From IMG/VR virus record IMGVR_UViG_3300021197_002039, positions 1-64,000 of that record: a DNA stretch of 64,000 bases, one strand, 5' to 3'. Positions 15,530 to 24,431 of this stretch are shown piece after piece; position 1 is the stretch's first letter, and the number at the start of each line of letters is the position of its first letter. The stretch is from a virus. Both the position numbers and the translations under genes were made by a program. The notes below the pieces were generated by a model. It did no database searches. It had not been told where the DNA came from and saw only the letters and a program-made list of their open reading frames with translations.

Positions 15530-16568
15530 GAAAACAATAATGGCTTTGGTGTTAATGACAACAACAGCCTTGGCAGATTACAATTTAATCGTGCCTCAAA
15601 AACCTTCTGGTGGAACTTCTGTGTGGGCACAGATAGTTGTAGCAGAATGGGAGAAACACCTTGGAGAAAAGATCAACTTGATCTACAAGCCAGGTGCTAG
15701 AGACCAACTGGGACCAAACGAGTTCCAAAACGAATTAAGATTTGACGACAAGACAATACTTGTATCACATGGTGGTAACGGTATATCATATCTCGTGGAA
15801 CCTGTAGAGTACAATTACTTTGATTGGGAATCAGTTGGACACATGAACCTAAACATCATTGTGGGTGCAAGGAACAAGGCAGACACAAAGAACGGACCTA
15901 TACAGTTTCCATCGGGATCTGGAATGACTCCAGAGATCATGGCAATCGTTATGTTGCTTACAGGACCAAACGGTGATCCAGTTAAAACATTTGAGGACAA
16001 GATAGTATGGGTAAAAGGAATGAAAGGGTCTGAGAGAAGACTTGCATTTATCAGAGGTGACTTGAATGCCACAAGGGAAAACCCTGCCGCATACAAGAAA
16101 CACGTGATGCCAGTGATAGGCAAAGGCGATGCATACACTTGGTTCCATCATGGCTTATTAAATGTTAACACAGGTGATCATGATGCTGATCCTAACTTCA
16201 CAGAACCAACATTTGAAGCACTGTATGAATCCACGTACGGAGTTGCACCAAGTGGTGACTTCTATGATGCATACAAACTTGTCAAGAGTTGGAGAGATGC
16301 ATTACAGAAAGCATTCTGGGTGAACGCAGGCAATCCAAACAAACAGGAACTTGTTGACGCTTTGGACAAGATGATCAAGGATCCAGACTCAGTTGCCGCT
16401 ATCGAAAAGAAAGTGGGCAAGTACGAATGGAGAACAGGTGCAGAGGGTGACGCCGCAGTGAGAACACTGAAGTCATTCATTACACCAGGTGCATTGAAAA
16501 CACTATCTGATTTTGGAAAGAATCAATTAGGATACAATGCAATCTACAAGGAAGAGTTGACCAAGTAG
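15522..16568 (+). CDS. tctC: TctC-like periplasmic solute-binding protein, 348 aa
   Basis: Starts with a signal peptide (MLKKTIMALVLMTTTALA, cleavage before DYNL). The mature sequence begins with the family-like IVPQKPSGGTSVWAQIVVAEWEKHLG block, and the length fits TctC receptors, which deliver carboxylates to TctA. No TctB (small membrane subunit) gene is adjacent. It overlaps tctA by 8 nt, so the two are co-translated, and is followed without a gap by the gene at 16569. Confidence 0.82.
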   Translation: MLKKTIMALVLMTTTALADYNLIVPQKPSGGTSVWAQIVVAEWEKHLGEKINLIYKPGARDQLGPNEFQNELRFDDKTILVSHGGNGISYLVEPVEYNYFDWESVGHMNLNIIVGARNKADTKNGPIQFPSGSGMTPEIMAIVMLLTGPNGDPVKTFEDKIVWVKGMKGSERRLAFIRGDLNATRENPAAYKKHVMPVIGKGDAYTWFHHGLLNVNTGDHDADPNFTEPTFEALYESTYGVAPSGDFYDAYKLVKSWRDALQKAFWVNAGNPNKQELVDALDKMIKDPDSVAAIEKKVGKYEWRTGAEGDAAVRTLKSFITPGALKTLSDFGKNQLGYNAIYKEELTK

Positions 16569-17153
16569 ATGTATATTTTGTTTACAGGGGCACCAGGATC
16601 AAAATGGAGTAGTGTTGTTAAAAACATTTACTGGAGTGATGACATAGATCACTCTGACTACTCCGAGGAGAGACGCTATTTCCACGATGCTGATACCCCT
16701 GGACGCAAACACCTTATGCACATTGGTGCATATTGGGATCCAGGCATGGAGTTTGAAAACACTAATTGGGATGGCCCATTTTCTAGCAAAGGCAAACGTA
16801 TTGTTAAGTCGCACACATTTGCACACCAACTTGATGTGCTTAAACAATCAGTACATCCTATAGTGATGGTGTACAGAAACGACTACGAATGTTTGGAGTG
16901 GTGGAAACTTTGTGGTGAATTCAATATAACATATCCAAACTACAGACACTTCCAAAATCTAGATGAGATGTGGGTACACATACAAAATGAAAACAAGGAC
17001 ATAATGCAGTTCATTAAAGATAACAAAGACAAAATTCATAAACCAAAAGATAATGTAGACCTTTGCAGGTTATTAGAAATAAGTTTTCCTGATACCAAAG
17101 GCAGGATACATAATTACGCAGACAAAGGAATACAGGTATATGTCTACAAGTAA
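16569..17153 (+). CDS. P-loop, sulfotransferase-like protein, 194 aa
   Basis: N-terminal FTGAPGSKWSS resembles the phosphate-binding loop of sulfotransferases, and VKSHTFAHQL plus VMVYRNDYECLEWW parallel the later 3'-phosphate-binding segments of that fold. I read it as a sulfotransferase-like P-loop protein with unknown acceptor. It begins directly after the tctC stop and overlaps the oxygenase gene by 14 nt, so transport and modification genes share one operon. Confidence 0.6.
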   Translation: MYILFTGAPGSKWSSVVKNIYWSDDIDHSDYSEERRYFHDADTPGRKHLMHIGAYWDPGMEFENTNWDGPFSSKGKRIVKSHTFAHQLDVLKQSVHPIVMVYRNDYECLEWWKLCGEFNITYPNYRHFQNLDEMWVHIQNENKDIMQFIKDNKDKIHKPKDNVDLCRLLEISFPDTKGRIHNYADKGIQVYVYK

Positions 17154-17796
17154 TTGGGAAGACGCAAGAGCAAGAAGCAAATATCACTTCAACAAGTGGC
17201 ACAAGGACACAGACTGTGTGGAACACTTGGGCAAGTTCACAGGTGGATGGCAGACAGAACTGCAAGAAGTAATCAACGATGCAAAACCTCTGAACTGGGG
17301 CAACCGTAGAGAAGGCACGGGCAGAGAAAATACAAACATTAATGTAGAAGCAGAAGAGAATGATCTAAAGACAGCAGGCGCTGATCCCAAGATGACCATA
17401 TACAGAGGACTCAAAGACTTTACAAAATGTCCTACACTGCAAAGGATGACTGACTTCTTCGCAATGGAGCCTACAAAATCTAAATTACACATACAATTCA
17501 CTGGAGAAGTGTTGAACATGCACATAGACAAACTGTATGACCTAGATGCTGACCCAAACAATGTTGTTCGTATCATGGTAATGTTGCAAGATTGGGAACC
17601 AGGCCAATTCCTTTTGTATGGTAATGAGCAGTTTGACAGATGGAGAACCGGAGACATACACACGTTTGACTGGCAAAACACTCCACACGCAACAGCAAAC
17701 GCCAGCAACAAGCCTCGTCCAATGTTGGTGGTCACAGGAGTCATGACAGACAGGACGAGAGAGATACTGTCAAAACCCATCAAGAAAAAGATATAG
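17140..17796 (+). CDS. 2OG-Fe(II) oxygenase-like protein, 218 aa
   Basis: HxD in LNMHIDKLYD (about residues 125-130), a distal His in NTPHATANAS (about 185) and strand pairs RIMVMLQDW and MLVVTGVMTD match the double-stranded beta-helix of 2-oxoglutarate oxygenases. It resembles the genes at 6708 and 48001. Substrate unknown. Last-but-one gene of the tctA-led unit. Confidence 0.7.
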   Translation: MSTSNWEDARARSKYHFNKWHKDTDCVEHLGKFTGGWQTELQEVINDAKPLNWGNRREGTGRENTNINVEAEENDLKTAGADPKMTIYRGLKDFTKCPTLQRMTDFFAMEPTKSKLHIQFTGEVLNMHIDKLYDLDADPNNVVRIMVMLQDWEPGQFLLYGNEQFDRWRTGDIHTFDWQNTPHATANASNKPRPMLVVTGVMTDRTREILSKPIKKKI

Positions 17797-17827
17797 ACCT
17801 ACTCAAACTTTTAATATAATATAAAGC

Positions 17828-18487
17828 ATGAACAAAAAGATATTTGCCCGTTTGTTGGCACACAGCCAAAACGACCTCTCAAAAATAACACAACCATACA
17901 TCTTGGATACATTTGGTGTGGAAGTCAAACGCTGTGACACCTTAGAACAATATTCAAAAGCAATAGACGATGCCTGCCTGCACAAATACTTCTCCAAGTA
18001 CTGGCAGAACGACATGAAGAAGTGGAAGTACTCGGGTGTTGCCTTGATAGATGAAGTGAACAGTCTCAAGCCAAGGGCAGTGCTTGATGTAGGCTGTGGC
18101 TATAACGAATTTAAAGGCAAGATAGACAACCTTGTAGGCATAGATCCCTACAACGAGAAAGCGGACCTACAGGTCAGCACACTGGACTACAGGACGGGTC
18201 AACAGTTTGACGTTATCATGTGTCTGGGTTCGGTGAACTTCGGTAGCAGGGACAAGATCATTGCTGAGGTGTCGAGATGTGTCAATCTTTTGGCAGAAGG
18301 AGGTACCATGTTCTTTAGGGTTAACCCAGGTGTGCAACACGACAAACCCGAGGCAGATTGGATAGAATTCTTTGCTTGGAACGTGCCTTTTATTATAGAA
18401 CTGGCCGAGATGTTTCAATTGAAGATTTTAGACATCAGAGATGACACAAATCAACGAAAATACTTCATTTACCGTAAAACCAAGTAG
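17828..18487 (+). CDS. Class I SAM-dependent methyltransferase, 219 aa
   Basis: Motif I AVLDVGCGYNEFKG (about residues 84-97), acidic motif LVGIDPY, and MCLGSVNFGS as motif IV indicate a Rossmann methyltransferase. A TATAAT-like element lies 8 nt before the ATG. Acceptor unknown; its neighbours are the oxygenase and sulfotransferase-like genes, so small-molecule or glycan tailoring is possible. Confidence 0.8.
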   Translation: MNKKIFARLLAHSQNDLSKITQPYILDTFGVEVKRCDTLEQYSKAIDDACLHKYFSKYWQNDMKKWKYSGVALIDEVNSLKPRAVLDVGCGYNEFKGKIDNLVGIDPYNEKADLQVSTLDYRTGQQFDVIMCLGSVNFGSRDKIIAEVSRCVNLLAEGGTMFFRVNPGVQHDKPEADWIEFFAWNVPFIIELAEMFQLKILDIRDDTNQRKYFIYRKTK

Positions 18488-18530
18488 ACTTATGCTAGAA
18501 TTGTGTTACAATAATGAGTAAATACCTACA

Positions 18531-18830
18531 ATGAAAAAACATACAAGAAGTTTATTAGAAGAATTGAGCTCGATGCCCCTAAAAAGGGACAAGGAAGAAG
18601 TGGTGGAAAGTAGAGCCTCACACATACTAGAGTCAACCATAAGACTGATCACATACATCAGAGAGAACTTTGATCAGGACACCGCATTCAAACTGGAGAA
18701 GAAGTTCAATTCAGCGATCAAGAACATGGACGCATCCAAGTTCAGCAAAGGCGTCGCACGTATCAAAGAGAACAGAGACGTCAAAGAGAACCTACTGAAA
18801 ATCAAAGACGGCGAATACAAAGAGGACTAA
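18531..18830 (+). CDS. Hypothetical charged helical protein, 99 aa
   Basis: Lys/Glu-rich helices, no motif recognised. Upstream AGTAAATACC resembles a degenerate late octamer. Ends 2 nt before the nucleotidyltransferase-like gene; the pair is probably one transcription unit. Confidence 0.75.
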   Translation: MKKHTRSLLEELSSMPLKRDKEEVVESRASHILESTIRLITYIRENFDQDTAFKLEKKFNSAIKNMDASKFSKGVARIKENRDVKENLLKIKDGEYKED

Positions 18831-18832
18831 TC

Positions 18833-20047
18833 ATGTTGATAGAAGATGTCCTGACAGAGTTTAAGAGGACACACCTAGAACACATAGAGGACATAGTGAT
18901 CACTGACGGCTACGAGGGTGGCAAGGCAGTTTTAGAATATTTTAGGGGATTGTTGCTGACACTTAAAGGCACAAGTTCAGAAGCAATGAGTGTGTCGGTG
19001 AAGTGGGATGGTGCTCCTGCTGTGGTGTGTGGAACTAACCCAGACAATGGTAAGTTCTTCGTGGGAACAAAGTCAGTGTTTGCTCAAAACGCCAAAGTAA
19101 ATTACACAAAGAAAGACATAGCAAGTAATCACGGCACAGACGAATTAGGACAAAAATTGTTAAAATGCTTAGTACATCTGAAAAAACTTAACATACAGGG
19201 TGTGGTACAAGGCGACTTGTTGTACACAGATGAGGACATCATAAGAAAAAATATCGATGGAAAGCCTCAATTGACATTCACTCCAAACACAATCACATAT
19301 GCTGTTCCAGAAGCAAGTGCCCTAGGTAAACAGATCGACAGAGCAAAAGTGGGAATCATATTCCACACAACCTACGTAGGGGAATCGTTGGCAGACATGA
19401 ATGCTCAAGGAGGAGCGGATGTAAGTTCTTTCGCAAAAAGCAATGATGTGTTCTTTGACAATGCCACATACAAGGACGTGTCAGGTAGTGCCAAGTTCAC
19501 AGATGATGAAACGAAACAATTCTACAACGGAATAGAAAAGTTAGAGACACTATTAAATGGTGTTCCACGTGATCTATCCGGTGTGCTTGGACAGAACCAG
19601 GACTTCATACCCATGTTCCAGATGTACATCAACGCGATGGTCAAGCAAGGCCAGTTACCAAGTGATGTCAACAAATTTTTGTTAGGATTCAAAACTTTCT
19701 ATAACGACAGGATGCAAAAACAGATGTCAGGACTAAAGGCACAGAAGGCCTTACAACTGAGACAGGACAAGATGAAACAGATGCCTGTGTTCCTGAACAG
19801 GGCCAAGAAACCATTACAGGCCATGCTGATGTTCTACAAGGCTGTGCAGACCATGAAGGCATTCGTTCTCAAGAAGATGAACCAAGCACAGGCCATAGGA
19901 TCATTTCAACAGACGGACGGTGGATTAAAGGTAACGGAACCAGAAGGATTTGTTGCAGTAGACAAGTCGGGTAATGCTGTTAAGTTAGTTGATAGACTGG
20001 GATTCTCAAGAAGAAACTTGACGGGTATCAGCAAATTCCAGAAATAG
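18833..20047 (+). CDS. Phage protein with nucleotidyltransferase-like KxDG motif, 404 aa
   Basis: Resembles a conserved phage family (DUF6267-like) without an assigned role. The N-terminal 200 residues contain VKWDGAPAVVCG (Lys57, Asp59, Gly60), KFFVGTKSVF, QGVVQGDLLYTDED and VGIIFHTTY, an order reminiscent of motifs I, Ia, III and IV of covalent nucleotidyltransferases (DNA/RNA ligases and capping enzymes). The C-terminal half is helical and basic (QLRQDKMKQMPVFLNRAKK). A ligase-like activity is inference from these motifs only. Confidence 0.75.
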   Translation: MLIEDVLTEFKRTHLEHIEDIVITDGYEGGKAVLEYFRGLLLTLKGTSSEAMSVSVKWDGAPAVVCGTNPDNGKFFVGTKSVFAQNAKVNYTKKDIASNHGTDELGQKLLKCLVHLKKLNIQGVVQGDLLYTDEDIIRKNIDGKPQLTFTPNTITYAVPEASALGKQIDRAKVGIIFHTTYVGESLADMNAQGGADVSSFAKSNDVFFDNATYKDVSGSAKFTDDETKQFYNGIEKLETLLNGVPRDLSGVLGQNQDFIPMFQMYINAMVKQGQLPSDVNKFLLGFKTFYNDRMQKQMSGLKAQKALQLRQDKMKQMPVFLNRAKKPLQAMLMFYKAVQTMKAFVLKKMNQAQAIGSFQQTDGGLKVTEPEGFVAVDKSGNAVKLVDRLGFSRRNLTGISKFQK

Positions 20048-21043
20048 ATTCAACGTATCATTAATCGCCAAACTTAATTTCTCTTTGTTGAAAAAGTTAT
20101 TATAATTGTATTCTCTTAATGCTTTGCTTTGCAGATAAATGTCTTGCCATGGTGCATCACGCAACCTGTCACACACATCCACAATGGTGTTGATCCTCAT
20201 ATCAGGATCTCTGTCTAAGTCATATGCCTCTTCGAAATAATTGTTGAAAGTCCTAAATCCCATATCCCTCAACTTCTGAAGATATAGATAATTGCCATGT
20301 ACTACAAAAAGTTGTTGTGCTATAATTGGTTTCCATATTTTCTCTGTCATGAATACTTCATAGTCGTTGTCGTTGGTTTCTGACACAATGCTACAAGCAG
20401 TATCGTTGTAAGGCTTCTCGTATATGTCTTGGTCCATGCCGTACCGTGGATAGTCCTGTGCCCATGGCAGTTCATACTCCGCAGGCAGTTTCCTGTCTGG
20501 CCAACATGTGTGCAGACTGTTTTCTAATATGCCATTGTCAAATAATTTGTTATACAATTTTTTTCTGTGTGCTCTTGGTTCCTTATTGAGATACAGGAAG
20601 TCATATTTTTTATTTGTGTGATCAAAATTGAACTTATTGTTCTTGTGTTTGTCGTACATGTAATACCAAAACCAACTTACCCCACCGGTCCACTTGATAT
20701 GCTCTATTTCTATTTCTGGGTACTGTACTATCTGTTTAATATTATCTTGTGACTCCCATGGGTCGGCCTTTATGAAAACAAAACCTTGGCTGTGTAGCAA
20801 CTCACAACGTCTTTTAAGTTCTACATTGAAATCAGGATTGTCTTTCACCCTCACGTTGGCCTGCCTTGAATCTATCATGGCAAATCTACGATCATAAGAA
20901 TCGAGGTCGTAATTGTGTAATGTGTAGTATTCCCCGGTCATTTCAAACGTTTGGTCCTCTAGAGTGTGCATCTTTACAAACTCCTCGAGTTCAACATGCA
21001 AACCGGTTTTCATTACATCAGTTAATATAAAATTACGTTGCAT
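20006..21043 (-). CDS. Phage protein related to the 7847 gene, glycosyltransferase-like C terminus, 345 aa
   Basis: The C-terminal half (VFMTEKIWKPIIAQQLFVVHGNYLYL in two parts, then LRDMGFRTFNNYFEEAYD) is the block shared with the gene at 7847 and resembles the acceptor-proximal half of GT10-type glycosyltransferases. The middle has KYDFLYLNKEPRAHRKKL. The start is MQRNFILTDVM at 21043; a GTG further upstream would overlap the divergent gene. It overlaps the convergent gene 18833 by 42 nt. Confidence 0.7.
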   Translation of the reverse strand: MQRNFILTDVMKTGLHVELEEFVKMHTLEDQTFEMTGEYYTLHNYDLDSYDRRFAMIDSRQANVRVKDNPDFNVELKRRCELLHSQGFVFIKADPWESQDNIKQIVQYPEIEIEHIKWTGGVSWFWYYMYDKHKNNKFNFDHTNKKYDFLYLNKEPRAHRKKLYNKLFDNGILENSLHTCWPDRKLPAEYELPWAQDYPRYGMDQDIYEKPYNDTACSIVSETNDNDYEVFMTEKIWKPIIAQQLFVVHGNYLYLQKLRDMGFRTFNNYFEEAYDLDRDPDMRINTIVDVCDRLRDAPWQDIYLQSKALREYNYNNFFNKEKLSLAINDTLNLFLEFADTRQVSS

Positions 21044-21056
21044 AGGTTCTATAAAT

Positions 21057-21623
21057 ATGTGTATGTTAACACCATTTTTAAAGTATGTATCTGAAGGCAA
21101 GGTGATCAGAAGGCATAGTGACTTGCAAAGATTCACTTTCCCAGAGGTCACTGAAAGAATATACCTCAGTTTCCTAGCACTGGCCTTGATGAGTCAACAC
21201 AAGGACACACAGGGATTCGCCAAGTCATATGCCAACCAGACCATGGCCAAGGGTACATTTGATCAGGTCAGGATGATCAACAACGACCTAGCAAACATGT
21301 TGGCAATAGTGTCAGGAGATCCAGAGATAACAAAGAAACTCAAGAACAAGGACGAAGCACAGGCCATGAGGCAGAGACAACCTGTGCCCGTGATGGCCCT
21401 GAGGAGATACCTGAGGACCTGGGAAGATCATTTTAAGAACTTAACGCATTTAGAAAGAGCACTGAACGTACAGGATGCCAACCTCAAGAACATCAGGCGA
21501 GCGGTGGCCAACTACAGCAGTTTAAATTCAAAAATGAAGATGCAGACTTTACACAGACTGCAACAGCAATTACAATCCAAATTACCCAACACAGACATAC
21601 TGAAGAAATTTAAGGAACTTTAA
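21057..21623 (+). CDS. Hypothetical helical phage protein, 188 aa
   Basis: Basic helical protein (RRYLRTWEDHFKNLTHLERAL, RLQQQLQSKLPN in pieces) without a recognised family. Two close Mets (MCM) are possible starts; upstream is TATAAATA whose last A is the first base of the ATG at 21057, so initiation at the second ATG (21063) is also possible. Its stop overlaps the start of the Cys-rich gene. Confidence 0.7.
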   Translation: MCMLTPFLKYVSEGKVIRRHSDLQRFTFPEVTERIYLSFLALALMSQHKDTQGFAKSYANQTMAKGTFDQVRMINNDLANMLAIVSGDPEITKKLKNKDEAQAMRQRQPVPVMALRRYLRTWEDHFKNLTHLERALNVQDANLKNIRRAVANYSSLNSKMKMQTLHRLQQQLQSKLPNTDILKKFKEL

Positions 21624-21742
21624 TGATGATCGAATATATTTGTGAGAAGTGTGAGTGTGAACAGCACTGCCGGGGATCCTGTACAGAGTGCAGGGACTGT
21701 CCAGACTGTGCTTGTAAGGAATGTAATGCCGGAAGCGAATAG
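21623..21742 (+). CDS. Small cysteine-rich protein, 39 aa
   Basis: Encodes MMIEYICEKCECEQHCRG then SCTECRDCPDCACKECNAGSE: ten Cys in 28 residues as CxxC, CxC and CxxCxxCxxCxC, a clear metal-binding pattern. The ATG overlaps the upstream stop (TAATG) and the 3' end overlaps the FkbM methyltransferase start by 17 nt in another frame, so it is part of a coupled unit. Function unknown; zinc or Fe-S binding is likely. Confidence 0.75.
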   Translation: MMIEYICEKCECEQHCRGSCTECRDCPDCACKECNAGSE

Positions 21743-22325
21743 TTTCTGGGTACTTTACGGACAGCACACCAAACCCACTTACCTAGAAGATGCAGGCAAC
21801 GGACAGCAGGCACAAAGAGATGCCGCTCTGCAATACATCAAGCAGTGGCGTGTATGCCTGGATATAGGTAGCAACATAGGACAATGGACGAGACCACTCT
21901 CTAAGAAGTTTGAAAGTGTGGTGTGCTTCGAACCAAATCCCAACTTCAGAGAATGTTTCGAGAAGAACATACAAGAGAAAAATGTATTGCTATGGCCTTA
22001 CGGATTGTCGGACAAAGAACACAAAGCCAAGCAAGACTTCAACTCAACAGTGTTACAACAAGAGGATGGAGACATAGACTGTAGGACACTTGACAGTTTT
22101 GGATTGACCAATGTAGACTTCGTTAAGATAGATGTTGACGGCTTTGAGATACCATTACTGAACGGAGCGAGGCAAACATTGAGCAAGAACGATCCCGTGA
22201 TCAACATTGAAATGAAGAGGGACAAGAGGACGGATATTGTTGTGAAATGTGAGTCTATACTGAAAGATCTAGGCTACAAGTTCCAAAAACGCACAAAGAG
22301 TGACGAAGTGTGGCTTAAATCTTAA
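21726..22325 (+). CDS. FkbM-family methyltransferase, 199 aa
   Basis: Motif I CLDIGSNIGQWTRPLSK, then VVCFEPNPNFRECFEKN and FVKIDVDGFEIPLLNGARQTL are the typical FkbM blocks. The family methylates hydroxyls on sugars or small molecules. AAGGA precedes the ATG at 21726 by 6 nt. A second family member is at 39210. Confidence 0.85.
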   Translation: MPEANSFWVLYGQHTKPTYLEDAGNGQQAQRDAALQYIKQWRVCLDIGSNIGQWTRPLSKKFESVVCFEPNPNFRECFEKNIQEKNVLLWPYGLSDKEHKAKQDFNSTVLQQEDGDIDCRTLDSFGLTNVDFVKIDVDGFEIPLLNGARQTLSKNDPVINIEMKRDKRTDIVVKCESILKDLGYKFQKRTKSDEVWLKS

Positions 22326-22353
22326 TATTACAGCATAATTTACCAATCTTACC

Positions 22354-22361
22354 AATAAATA
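22354..22361 (+). promoter_or_regulatory. Late promoter octamer AATAAATA
   Basis: Lies 62 nt before the ATG at 22423. The leader contains a perfect 7-bp hairpin, TGATCCC-TGAGC-GGGATCA (22371-22389), which may stabilise the message, and a strong ribosome site. Confidence 0.5.
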
Positions 22362-22422
22362 CTTGCAACTTGATCCCTGAGCGGGATCATAGTCATTTAA
22401 TCAGAAAAAAGGAGGATTAAAA

Positions 22423-22824
22423 ATGGCAACGGAAAACAACACGACATTCGTGGCAGGAACACAATCTTTTCTAGGAAAAGAACTTGAGTTCATCACGATT
22501 GATGCAGGTGAGGAGTTAGCGAATCACTTGTTAAAAAACGAGACAGCAAACGCAATCGAAAACACAGTCAGACAATACGGTAACATCGTAGGTTCAGGCC
22601 CGTTATTCGATACGAATGCTTCTAGAACATACATCGTTGAAGGTACAGACATGTTCGTTGGTGCACCAGCATCAGCAGGCGGTTCTTTTACTTTCACTGA
22701 ATCAGGTGCAGACGGTTCGTCAGTAGGAACACTACTTGCGGCACTTAAAGCATTAGGTACAGTCGATAGTATTGACTTAAACGATTCAGGCACTACTGCC
22801 AAGATCGAAAACTTAGAAATATAA
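22423..22824 (+). CDS. Small virion-like protein, 133 aa (first of three)
   Basis: AAAAAAGGAGG gives a very strong ribosome site. Ala/Gly/Ser/Thr-rich, soluble, no Cys, with a beta-strand and helix mix typical of decoration or tail proteins. The following two genes are the same size, with similar composition and equally strong ribosome sites, and the set is closed by a terminator, so abundant late expression is inferred. Not recognised by family. Confidence 0.8.
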   Translation: MATENNTTFVAGTQSFLGKELEFITIDAGEELANHLLKNETANAIENTVRQYGNIVGSGPLFDTNASRTYIVEGTDMFVGAPASAGGSFTFTESGADGSSVGTLLAALKALGTVDSIDLNDSGTTAKIENLEI

Positions 22825-22843
22825 TAGGATAGGAGAATAAATT

Positions 22844-23248
22844 ATGGCAATTTCAAGAAATAACTTTACAGCTCTACCTGTTGCGGCAGAGATAGAAGGT
22901 GTAGATGTATCATACTTCACAGTTGATTTCATCAATGCAATGAACTCAGAGACAGGTGATCCACAAGCGGATTCAACTGCGGCTGGTTTAGCACTAGTAC
23001 AAGCGGCTATCATGAACCAAGGAATCAACATCTTGGCTACTGGTCCGTTAGGAAACTCAAACACAGAATGTACTTACATGGTGAGAACTGACAGTTTGGA
23101 TGTTGCTAACCACATCACTGCGAACGGTCTAAGAGATGCGATCAGAGCGGTTGACACGGCGGGAAGAGCGGCAAGTGCCACTCCAAGAAACACTGCTGAC
23201 TTCTCAACAGCGACAGTAACGGCTAAAACTTTAGCAATCGCTGTTTAA
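22844..23248 (+). CDS. Small virion-like protein, 134 aa (second of three)
   Basis: AGGATAGGAGAA precedes the ATG. Ala/Thr-rich; the region VSYFTVDFINAMN and the LVQAAIMNQGINILATGPLG block resemble the equivalent blocks of the third gene (VTVDFAVNG; GAVQAAIATMTQEATPIIIT), so the two may be paralogues. No function assigned. Confidence 0.8.
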   Translation: MAISRNNFTALPVAAEIEGVDVSYFTVDFINAMNSETGDPQADSTAAGLALVQAAIMNQGINILATGPLGNSNTECTYMVRTDSLDVANHITANGLRDAIRAVDTAGRAASATPRNTADFSTATVTAKTLAIAV

Positions 23249-23273
23249 TAGTATAGCATAGGAGATACGATCA

Positions 23274-23669
23274 ATGACAACTAAAATAAACCCGACTAAA
23301 GCAAACACAACTGATCACCTTTCAGGTAAGACGATCACGGCTGTGACTGTAGACTTTGCAGTTAACGGTACGAACTTCGCTTCTACTGAAATGGGACCAT
23401 TGGGTGCGGTGCAGGCGGCAATAGCGACAATGACGCAAGAAGCAACACCAATCATCATCACTAAATTAAGAAGTGATGGTTCGAATGACGGTCAAGTATT
23501 TGACATGGTATTCGAAGGTGAGTTCGGAACTGACACTTATGACGGTACGAACAGCGAGGCGTTCGCGGCATACCTACAAACTGTAATCAGACTGTTAACA
23601 TCAGTTGGTGCAGGTTCAGTGAACTTGAACAGTGCAACTGTTGTAGCGGCTACGGCGGCATCATTCTAA
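23274..23669 (+). CDS. Small virion-like protein, 131 aa (third of three)
   Basis: TAGGAGA lies 8 nt before the ATG. Ala/Thr/Val-rich; the FAAYLQTVIRLLTSVGAG helix near the C terminus. Shares blocks with the gene at 22844. Followed by a strong terminator that ends the three-gene unit. Confidence 0.8.
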   Translation: MTTKINPTKANTTDHLSGKTITAVTVDFAVNGTNFASTEMGPLGAVQAAIATMTQEATPIIITKLRSDGSNDGQVFDMVFEGEFGTDTYDGTNSEAFAAYLQTVIRLLTSVGAGSVNLNSATVVAATAASF

Positions 23670-23693
23670 TCTAATTAGACTGAAGTACAATTA

Positions 23694-23731
23694 CCAAAGG
23701 GCGGATCTTTAATTAGGTTCGCCCTTTTTTT
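23694..23731 (+). terminator. Intrinsic terminator
   Basis: AAAGGGCG, a 16-nt loop, CGCCCTTT and a run of seven or more T residues, 25 nt after the stop of the third virion-like gene. Confidence 0.85.
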
Positions 23732-23747
23732 ATGATTAAATAATCAC

Positions 23748-24431
23748 ATGCCTACACATTTACAAGAAGCGATAAAGATAATATTGAGTGCAGATTCCAA
23801 ACTGCGAGATAAGACCCCAAGGATCTACGCCATGCCCAAGGATGAACACATGCCTAAGGCATTTACAAACCTCAAACGTATGCGATATTTGTCCCATGAC
23901 CTCTGTGCGGGTAGGAACATCAAGAGATGGTTATGGAGGGATTACAACCCGGAGATAATATTACAGCAACCACCCTTCGACCAGTACGAGGACCAGAGTG
24001 AGATCTTCACGCTGATACGTCATCCGGAAGAACGTTGGTGGTCAGGCATCAAGGACATGTTCTATTTCATGCCATGGTACGGCTGGTGGGCCAACGACAA
24101 GATAATGGAACAGTGGCCACACTTCGGAAGAGGCACACTGAGGTATCATGACATCATGCAAGATATCAAACCGCAACACCTTATCAAGTGTGACGCGGGC
24201 CTCAATGACAGGATGATCAACTTTGCCAAGACACATGGACTACTTTGCTATGGCAACATTCCACACGAGAAGGCACTGCGACACAGCAAACCAGATATAA
24301 AGAGCCTCGAGGACAAGGGAGTCAGAGAACTCAAAGCCTGGTTGAGGGAGAATCCAGACAGGCAGAAACAACTAGACGAGTATTTGGCACCTGACTGGCA
24401 GTACTGGGAGAAGGTAGAGTATCAAGACTGA
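23748..24431 (+). CDS. Sulfotransferase-like protein, 227 aa
   Basis: EIFTLIRHPEERWWSGIKDMF (about residues 84-105) matches the 3'-phosphoadenosine-binding R-x-P-x-x-R-x-x-S block of sulfotransferases. The N-terminal PAPS loop is not obvious, so activity is uncertain. Overlaps the next start by 1 nt (TGATG). Confidence 0.6.
   Translation: MPTHLQEAIKIILSADSKLRDKTPRIYAMPKDEHMPKAFTNLKRMRYLSHDLCAGRNIKRWLWRDYNPEIILQQPPFDQYEDQSEIFTLIRHPEERWWSGIKDMFYFMPWYGWWANDKIMEQWPHFGRGTLRYHDIMQDIKPQHLIKCDAGLNDRMINFAKTHGLLCYGNIPHEKALRHSKPDIKSLEDKGVRELKAWLRENPDRQKQLDEYLAPDWQYWEKVEYQD

Noticed and set aside
17184-17783. 199-aa minus-strand frame
   Set aside because: Shadow of the 2OG oxygenase gene, with no coherent domain.
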